Assembly (NCBI GenBank): GCA_946803585.1 | Contig: CAMPEQ010000007.1 | Span: forward strand, 466,451 to 530,450 | Direction: 5' to 3' | DNA: 64,000 nt | Source of the DNA: an uncultured Actinomycetes bacterium | GTDB taxonomy: Bacteria; Actinomycetota; Actinomycetes; S36-B12; UBA10799 | In this document: positions 59,201 to 64,000 of the stretch, piece by piece | Position numbering within the stretch: position 1 is the first letter of the stretch | How the letters are laid out: each line of letters opens with the position of its first letter | Made by a program: the position numbers and the translations under genes | Notes under the pieces: model-generated | Databases searched by the model: none | Told to the model about the DNA's origin: nothing | The model's input: the letters and a program-made list of their open reading frames with translations, nothing else

Positions 59201-59592
59201 GTCGTAATCGTCGCCGAGTCAAAATCGGATACCGCGGCCGAAAGGTACGCGCGGCGGATTCGGATCTGTTCAGCTGTCCCATCGAGGAGCGCAGCAAGAA
59301 CATCATCGTCATTGGAGCCTGTCTCATCCTTCGAGTCACCAGCTACGTGACTGTCGATCTTCTCAACACTGGATACCAGCCGGTCTCTGATGCGCTTACG
59401 CAGCTCGCCAGTCGCGGCCACGGTGAAGGTGATAATCAGGAAGTCCTCGATCGAAGTCCCCTCGGCAACGAACCGGGTGACTAATCCGGCGATCGCGTAG
59501 GTTTTGCCAGTACCCGCACTGGCCTCCAACAGGGTCACGCCGGGGGCTGGGAGTTCACCCTTGAGTGAGAAGCTACCGCTACCTTGATCCAT
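56224..59592 (-). CDS. recB: Exodeoxyribonuclease V subunit beta RecB
   Basis: Superfamily 1A 3'-5' helicase and nuclease subunit, 1122 residues. Walker A EASAGTGKTYAIAGLVTRF at about 23-41, LVDEFQDTD (motif II), GDPKQAIYAFRGAD (motif III), VITIHAAKGLEFDLVYCPF (motif V), YVAMTRARHEL (motif VI). The nuclease domain carries GSIDLVLR and VIDYKTNRLGG, the Asp...Asp-Tyr-Lys pattern, so cleavage looks intact. It starts 2 bp after the recC stop and its own stop overlaps recD. Confidence 0.94.
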   Translation of the reverse strand: MDQGSGSFSLKGELPAPGVTLLEASAGTGKTYAIAGLVTRFVAEGTSIEDFLIITFTVAATGELRKRIRDRLVSSVEKIDSHVAGDSKDETGSNDDDVLAALLDGTAEQIRIRRAYLSAAVSDFDSATITTTHGFCDAALSELGLAGDAELRPEFQTDLSELAQEAAADLYAKRFGQGQDIDLLAPITVAAAQAVVSAATDQWDAEIVPPAMGLPDDVATVRSVLAQDARRLINHRKRVSGKMSFSDQIGRLKAAVQDQQRGPLARELLAKRYPIVLVDEFQDTDTSQWDVLRDAFGGGGCRLLLIGDPKQAIYAFRGADIYAYLAAVNQADSRWSLTRNYRTDDGLVRALNAVFGSLQLGDPSIQYRQVTSAVNPDQQKNRSIPLRIRMTTDQTQVKRTSRGAVEKNAGIELISRDVAADIVTALTDKRAVPREIAVLVGRNRDADQVRDALTACGVPAVVRGSRSVFATQAADDVKRLLLALDRPSSTPTLHRLAISSLIGWSTARLASATDQELGGLSRRVTDWAHDLEHDGIAGVFASIKSRYGLLTRLLAQQDGERALTDLDQVVELVHEYETSTRASAAALASWLTQRIDEATTSTDSDERSRRLESDAEAVQVITIHAAKGLEFDLVYCPFLWTAPVVPKNQETFYYHRGGGRELFVGGSRSEGFRDAKRDSMAEAQGEGLRQAYVAMTRARHELVVWWADGYDSHLSPLAGVVSHIYADGPADRLRLLAEQNPTIDVTIVDRQPEQTSWKPSADSANLARDRGLNEGPRVNSFQRTIDGGWGRTSFSGLTAVAHGGAGGFRVAEPDVSAVEDESDMEVSLPYSELGRFQMHESDEVLRTRRSLLADIAGGATFGSFVHSIFENVDFAADQLSVEVADETTAAMRRWAITLEQPTALVAGLVAAIQTPLGQDLANISLADVTRQDRLDEMDFEYPLAGGNTPTGEFNTAAVRELLDRELSADDRLRGYLPFLANPDLDRDVHGFLSGSIDLVLRTRGGTSEPRFSVIDYKTNRLGGVDLSAWDYRPEAVEQAVFSANYPLQFLLYNVALHRMLSVRLPGYDPEVNLGPVKYLFVRGMFGSDNPAYRGQPCGIYSWQPTARIVVALSELIRTGESL

Positions 59593-59594
59593 AA

Positions 59595-62500
59595 CTACAC
59601 CACAGCTCGAGTGTCATCATGACGCAATAACGGGCCCCAGAACTGATTCGCCAGCTCGAGGACTCGCGGGTTCTCACAAATGTCGGCAGCACTCACCTGT
59701 GGGTAAACCGCCAGGTTGTACGGATCTTGATCTTCTTTTGGGTAGCCGTAATCTGACGTCCATGCGCCTTCGACGGACAGCCTGGGATTCCTGTGGCCGC
59801 GCACGAGCGCCTGCGACGACTCGGGAAACAGCGGAAGTGGTTGCCTCATCCCCGTGAGATACAGGTCCACTAATTCGGAGAGCATCGCTCTGGCGTTTTC
59901 TGGAGTCCGGAACAAACTCATCGCGGCCGATGATCCGCTCTTGCCCGAGGCCCCGCGACCAATAACCGTCGCGCAGAACTGCACGTCCGGGTAGCTCGCG
60001 GAGAGGGCGAGGAGTCTGATCCAAGCAGCAATACGCGGCTTCGCTTTGGGCGCAGGACCATTCACTTTTGCGAAATGAAGCAGTCGCGAGAACGAGAAGT
60101 CGACTATCTCGCTACCACATAGATTCCCGACGCTGCCGTAGACGAGGACCCCGTTTTCGCACTCGACCCGGACCGCCCTACTCGTCACCTCACTCTGCCC
60201 GCGCCGCAGGCGCACGCGGGCCGCAATCTCCATCACATCGCGATACGCATCTCTGATCTTCTGATCAGCTAGGTGACCGACTGGAAGTGCCCCCGAGGCC
60301 TTCTCCGCCAGGATCCAACGAGTACCGAGTTCGGAAATTGCGGCAGTGTCGTCGATTGCGCTGGCAGCTACCAGCAGTCGCTCGCAGGCACTCCAGAGTG
60401 CTAGGTGGTCTAGATCAAGCGGGAGTTCCTCATCGGTCTCGCGATCGTAGTCCTTCAACCGCACGTTGAGGCGCTGCACAATGAAGTGCCTCACCGGGTG
60501 CTGAAAGAACTCCACCAACTCGTCGGTCGAGATCGCTTCGGACGTGACCGGCGGGAGTTCGGGCTCACCAGCGGGCCAGAATGGGCTGCGTCGCTGCAGG
60601 TCACCGGTTCGTTGTAGAACCCCAGTGAATGCCGCCGAATCGAAACTCCACGGTCGATCTCCGATGAGCGCACCCACCTCAAAGTTGCGCTTGTCGAACG
60701 GCTGCAATGGATGTGAGACAACGACGTCCTCATCTGAGCTCACACCCCTGAGGTGCCGCAGTGAGGTCAGTAACTCAGCAAGTGGCACCGCTGGCGAGAG
60801 ACGCTCATTTGTTCGCTCACTGCGGCCCGAGTAGGTGATGATAAGCGAATCCTGAGCCGCGAGGACTGCATCGAGTAGCAACTGCCTGTCCTCACCTCGA
60901 ACGTCGTGGTCCCCCACCAATGGCTCGGCTCTGGTGAGGTCGTCACCTAGCGCCCTGCCCTTTCGTGGATAGGCCCCGTCGTCGAGTCCCAAGAGTGCGA
61001 CGACGCGGTGCGGTACTGACCGCATCGGGGTGAGAGTGCAAACCGTGATGTCACCGCTGCGGAAGTTGGTTCGTGTCGGGCGCCCTGACAGCTTCTCGTT
61101 GACGACATCGCGGAACTCGTTAAGCGATACTAAGGTGCCTTCTCCCTTACTTCCTGCTTCATCATCGAGCTCCTCGAGTAGCTGGCGCAACGCAATCGTT
61201 TGCCATTCCTGTTCGCCGGGAGCGGCCAATAGATCCTCACTTGCCGACCGGAGGATCTCTAGTCCCTCGCCCACCGTGAACTGCCCGCAGAGTTTGTCGA
61301 CGACCTGTCGGAGTCGCGAAAGAAACTCGGAAAGCTTGCCGACCAGGTCAATCTCTGTGCTCGCGACGTCATCGACTGGCCGTACTGCGCCGATTACGCG
61401 CTGCCCCTCGTCGGCCATCACCACGCCGGCGAGTAGCCGGTCAACCCCAAACTCCCAGGTATTTGCCTCGATTCCCGCGACATCCCACCGGGCACGGTGC
61501 GATGAGTCCAGACCCCATCGGACTCCTGCCTCGGCAGCCCAGTCCTGCATTCGGGTCACGTCATCTCCGGTCAACTCGAAACGTGCCTGCACCGGCTCGA
61601 GTTGAAGAAAGCTGAACACTTGACTGGCTGTACAGCGGGAATCGGCTAGCTCGAGTAACGCACTGAGGGCGGAGACCATTGGATTAGTCAGCAACACTGA
61701 CCGATCGGCAATCCGAACCCTCAGCTGATCGAACTGACCAAACACCGCCTTGATGTGCGGCGCATACGTGTCAACATCGGGGCACATGATGACGATATCC
61801 CGCGGCTCAAGGGTCGGGTCGCAATTGAGTTGGTGCAGAATCGCGTCGCGCAAGACCTGGACCTGCCGGACTGGTCCATGACAAGAGTGCACCTGAACCG
61901 AGTCATCGACGATCCCTGCAGCGTCATCGGCTTGGGCACGCTCAGACTTCGCATGAGCCGAAATAGCGGTTGGTTCGTTCTGATAGATCGATTGCTGTAG
62001 TCGACCGAGTAGCGTGACGGCCTCACTCCCGGCGGATCCGCCAGCTTCCGCTTGAATGACCGGCCCAGGATGGTACTGATCAATTGCTGTGACTGCTGCC
62101 GTGGCGAGCACAACCTGGAGCTCGCGCGAGTCCCTGCCCCACGATGCCACCAACTCGTTTCGGGCTAGCTCCACGGTCGGGTCCGCTGCCCGTGTCAAAC
62201 CCATGCACAGAACCGGAGACTTCCGCCGATCCGTTGCCGATTCGGGCGACGCGACCACCTGGTCCTGCGCGAGTAAGCCCGCGACCTGGTCCCATAGAAC
62301 CCGCGAGGGAGTGAGCGCAAAGAGGTGGACCTCGCGATGGTTTGAGATGGCGCTAAGCACCGACAGCACGCTAGGGGGAAGACGTGTCAGCCCAAACGCG
62401 CTGACACGCGTTGGTAGCGAGAGCGCGGCTGCACCAGCGGCAATCTCCTCAGCGGCAGTGAGTAAGAGCTCCGGAGGGCTAGCGACCGCAAGTCTCTGCC

Positions 62501-63053
62501 TGACCTCCCGCCATAGCTGCGGCTGCCACAGGTCGCGGGAGTCAAGCAACTCACCCGCAGCTCCGACATCCCTCCCCTGGGCCCACGATCTGATCATGTC
62601 TGGACGCATCCAGTGATAGGTCGCGAAGAGGTTACGGATGTACTGAAAGGTGGCCACCCGGTCGGTTCGCTGACCACCGCTGCCTCGCTGCGTATCGATG
62701 CGCCCCTGCCTAATCTGGCTTGCGACCAGCTGCATCCAGGGGCTGTCCATGTTCTCATCGACCGCTGAGCCCACCGCCCAGAGCAGCTCTCCGTTGACCC
62801 ACGGATCAGTCGAACGATCGCGCCCAGTCGACTCGGCGATCGCTTGCTCAACCAATGCCTGCGGGGACGGGAACTGGATATTTGCGCTGACTCCCAACCG
62901 ACTAGCTACGCCCTGAGAAATCCACCGCTCAATACCGCGGCTCGGCACACTCACGACCTCTGGTGTGAGCACATCCGCAGTCGGCTTGCCGAGAACGCCA
63001 ACGAGCGCGGACAGCAATGCGCTAGCGCTCTCGCTGCGATGAAGATGGAGCAT
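59595..63053 (-). CDS. recC: Exodeoxyribonuclease V subunit gamma RecC
   Basis: Non-catalytic scaffold and Chi-recognition subunit, 1152 residues from the ATG at 63051-63053. That start gives the N-terminus MLHLHRSESASALLSAL, in register with RecC proteins; a TTG at 63072-63074 is less likely. GGGGGA precedes the ATG. It contains helicase-like remnants (VPSRGIERWISQGVA, RDIVIMCPDVDTYAPHI, LLGLDDGAYPR), with the Walker A lost as expected. First gene of recC-recB-recD; order and overlaps match mycobacterial and other actinobacterial loci. Confidence 0.93.
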   Translation of the reverse strand: MLHLHRSESASALLSALVGVLGKPTADVLTPEVVSVPSRGIERWISQGVASRLGVSANIQFPSPQALVEQAIAESTGRDRSTDPWVNGELLWAVGSAVDENMDSPWMQLVASQIRQGRIDTQRGSGGQRTDRVATFQYIRNLFATYHWMRPDMIRSWAQGRDVGAAGELLDSRDLWQPQLWREVRQRLAVASPPELLLTAAEEIAAGAAALSLPTRVSAFGLTRLPPSVLSVLSAISNHREVHLFALTPSRVLWDQVAGLLAQDQVVASPESATDRRKSPVLCMGLTRAADPTVELARNELVASWGRDSRELQVVLATAAVTAIDQYHPGPVIQAEAGGSAGSEAVTLLGRLQQSIYQNEPTAISAHAKSERAQADDAAGIVDDSVQVHSCHGPVRQVQVLRDAILHQLNCDPTLEPRDIVIMCPDVDTYAPHIKAVFGQFDQLRVRIADRSVLLTNPMVSALSALLELADSRCTASQVFSFLQLEPVQARFELTGDDVTRMQDWAAEAGVRWGLDSSHRARWDVAGIEANTWEFGVDRLLAGVVMADEGQRVIGAVRPVDDVASTEIDLVGKLSEFLSRLRQVVDKLCGQFTVGEGLEILRSASEDLLAAPGEQEWQTIALRQLLEELDDEAGSKGEGTLVSLNEFRDVVNEKLSGRPTRTNFRSGDITVCTLTPMRSVPHRVVALLGLDDGAYPRKGRALGDDLTRAEPLVGDHDVRGEDRQLLLDAVLAAQDSLIITYSGRSERTNERLSPAVPLAELLTSLRHLRGVSSDEDVVVSHPLQPFDKRNFEVGALIGDRPWSFDSAAFTGVLQRTGDLQRRSPFWPAGEPELPPVTSEAISTDELVEFFQHPVRHFIVQRLNVRLKDYDRETDEELPLDLDHLALWSACERLLVAASAIDDTAAISELGTRWILAEKASGALPVGHLADQKIRDAYRDVMEIAARVRLRRGQSEVTSRAVRVECENGVLVYGSVGNLCGSEIVDFSFSRLLHFAKVNGPAPKAKPRIAAWIRLLALSASYPDVQFCATVIGRGASGKSGSSAAMSLFRTPENARAMLSELVDLYLTGMRQPLPLFPESSQALVRGHRNPRLSVEGAWTSDYGYPKEDQDPYNLAVYPQVSAADICENPRVLELANQFWGPLLRHDDTRAVV

Positions 63054-63123
63054 TGGTCCCCCGATGATCGTCAATGATCTTCGGTCAGTATGCGCTCAAC
63101 GTCTGACAGTTGTGTCGCCGAAG

Positions 63124-63402
63124 TCACGATTCGAGTAGGTCGGCAAACTCTGGGTGCTTGACTATGTAGTGAGAAATGAATGAGCATTCAGGCCGAACTA
63201 GCCAGCCATTCGTCTGTGCATCACTAAGCGCTGCCGCCGCCAGCTGGGACCCAACTCCACGACCCTCGAAGTCGTGCGAGACAACCGTATGGGTCGTGAC
63301 GAGCACTCGCCCATCAAGAAAGTAGTCGAGCGTTCCGGCGGTCTCCCCCTCAATAGTGGCCTCGAATCGTTGTTCGGATTGATTGTTGACGACCGTAATC
63401 AT
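63124..63402 (-). CDS. Small GNAT-family N-acetyltransferase (YjdJ-like)
   Basis: 92 residues from the ATG at 63400-63402, which has AAGGGGG upstream; an upstream start at 63435 is less likely. The single GNAT core is compressed: FEATIEGETAGTLDYFL, the acetyl-CoA loop HDFEGRGVGSQLAAAAL and WLVRPECSFISHYIVKHPEF. This is the minimal COG2388-type form; substrate unknown. Placed upstream of recC with 70 bp between. Confidence 0.82.
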   Translation of the reverse strand: MITVVNNQSEQRFEATIEGETAGTLDYFLDGRVLVTTHTVVSHDFEGRGVGSQLAAAALSDAQTNGWLVRPECSFISHYIVKHPEFADLLES

Positions 63403-63501
63403 CAAGCCCCCTTCGTCCTTCTCGCGTTCGTCCACGGCCTTGTGGAGGTCTCTCCGAATAGGAGAATACCGTCATCGACGTCGAGGCGGAAGCTCACTCC
63501 A

Positions 63502-64000
63502 CTACCGTTGACTGTCAAAGACATGCGCTTTTATGGCCTCCCAATCGGCCGCTCGTCCCGTTGCTAGCAGCCCAAATGACGTTGATGTTGGGTCGTAGGC
63601 CCTGCCGTCGAGATCACGAACTGCCCCACCCGCCTGCTCGAGAATCAGAGCGCCCGCCGCATGGTCCCAGGGATACTGGCGACTAAATACTGCGTAGTCC
63701 AATCTCCCGCAGGCCAAATCCGGATAGACGTAGCCACAGGCCCCTCCCCGGTTGAGCCGGACACTCGGCAGCTTGCCAACTGTGCGCTCCACCGCCGATC
63801 TGGCTTCATCGCCAAAGTAGGTCGTTCTCACGTCACCGGATAGCTGCTCGAACGGTCCTCTTGATTCAGAGTTGACCGGCGCCCTATCAATTGGTCTTGC
63901 GTTGAGTTGAGCGTCTGTCACCGATGTCGCCGTGTACATCGAGGACCCGATTGGCTGCCAAATCCATCCACCAATCGTGCGCCCGCCCTCGACCAACGCA
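63502..64000 (-). CDS. Inositol monophosphatase family protein (partial, N-terminus outside window)
   Basis: Only the C-terminal 165 residues are inside the window; the frame is open to the edge at 64000. Visible: GGACGYVYPDLACGRLDYAVF and the family motif PWDHAAGALILEQAGGAVRD (WDxAAG). The metal-binding EE and DPxDGT motifs must lie upstream. It could be an inositol-1-phosphatase, a histidinol phosphatase (HisN) or a 3',5'-bisphosphate nucleotidase; the C-terminal part alone cannot tell. Confidence 0.85.
   Translation of the reverse strand, partial: ALVEGGRTIGGWIWQPIGSSMYTATSVTDAQLNARPIDRAPVNSESRGPFEQLSGDVRTTYFGDEARSAVERTVGKLPSVRLNRGGACGYVYPDLACGRLDYAVFSRQYPWDHAAGALILEQAGGAVRDLDGRAYDPTSTSFGLLATGRAADWEAIKAHVFDSQR

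Overview
The window comes from a moderately high-GC actinobacterium (Actinomycetota). The evidence is the rpsP-KH-rimM-trmD/ffh/glnD-glnB/amtB block, the KimA-like permease/TrkA/TrkA/DUF3159/OB-fold block (same order as the mycobacterial ceoB-ceoC region), coproporphyrin-type haem genes (cgoX, chdC), a Prim-Pol/LigC pair, and many GTG starts with a TANNNT -10 box 6-8 nt upstream, i.e. leaderless promoters. I cannot name a genus. There is no tRNA, rRNA, CRISPR array, insertion sequence or phage gene. Gene density is very high and start/stop overlaps are frequent.

Layout: 1-8560 (minus) holds trmD, rimM, khpA, rpsP, ffh, glnD, two PII genes and amtB: translation, protein targeting and nitrogen sensing. 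A 396-bp gap between the PII genes contains three tandem strong stem-loops. 8841-11811 (plus) is a three-gene overlapping set: Tat-exported metallophosphoesterase, lipoprotein, membrane protein. 12076-20113 (minus) has a membrane GGDEF-EAL protein, dxs and aconitase. 20241-24900 is the potassium block, with a divergent promoter region built symmetrically around a 20-bp palindrome. 24944-29010 (minus) is a copper block: CopA ATPase and two Met/His-rich membrane proteins. 29058-31205 (minus) holds LigC-like ligase and Prim-Pol. 31378-35773 (plus) is moxR-DUF58-transglutaminase-like. 35739-38597 (minus) has msrB, chdC and cgoX.

38686-48590 is the most distinctive part. A HEPN-domain gene carries a perfect LexA/SOS box over its start codon. 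Next to it lies a carotenoid set: CrtA-like ketolase, CruF-like hydratase, CruG-like glycosyltransferase, a CrtD-like desaturase, GGPP synthase and a CrtI-like desaturase, interleaved with a VanX-like peptidase, a CDP-alcohol phosphotransferase and metF. Together with dxs (isoprenoid precursors) this suggests a hydroxylated, ketolated, glycosylated carotenoid. No phytoene synthase or lycopene cyclase is present here.

48604-64000 has a thioesterase, an unknown transporter-like protein, a lipase, a secreted subtilase, recC-recB-recD, a small GNAT protein and the C-terminal part of an inositol-monophosphatase-family gene cut by the window edge.

Functions are assigned from motifs read by eye. 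No alignment or search was run.
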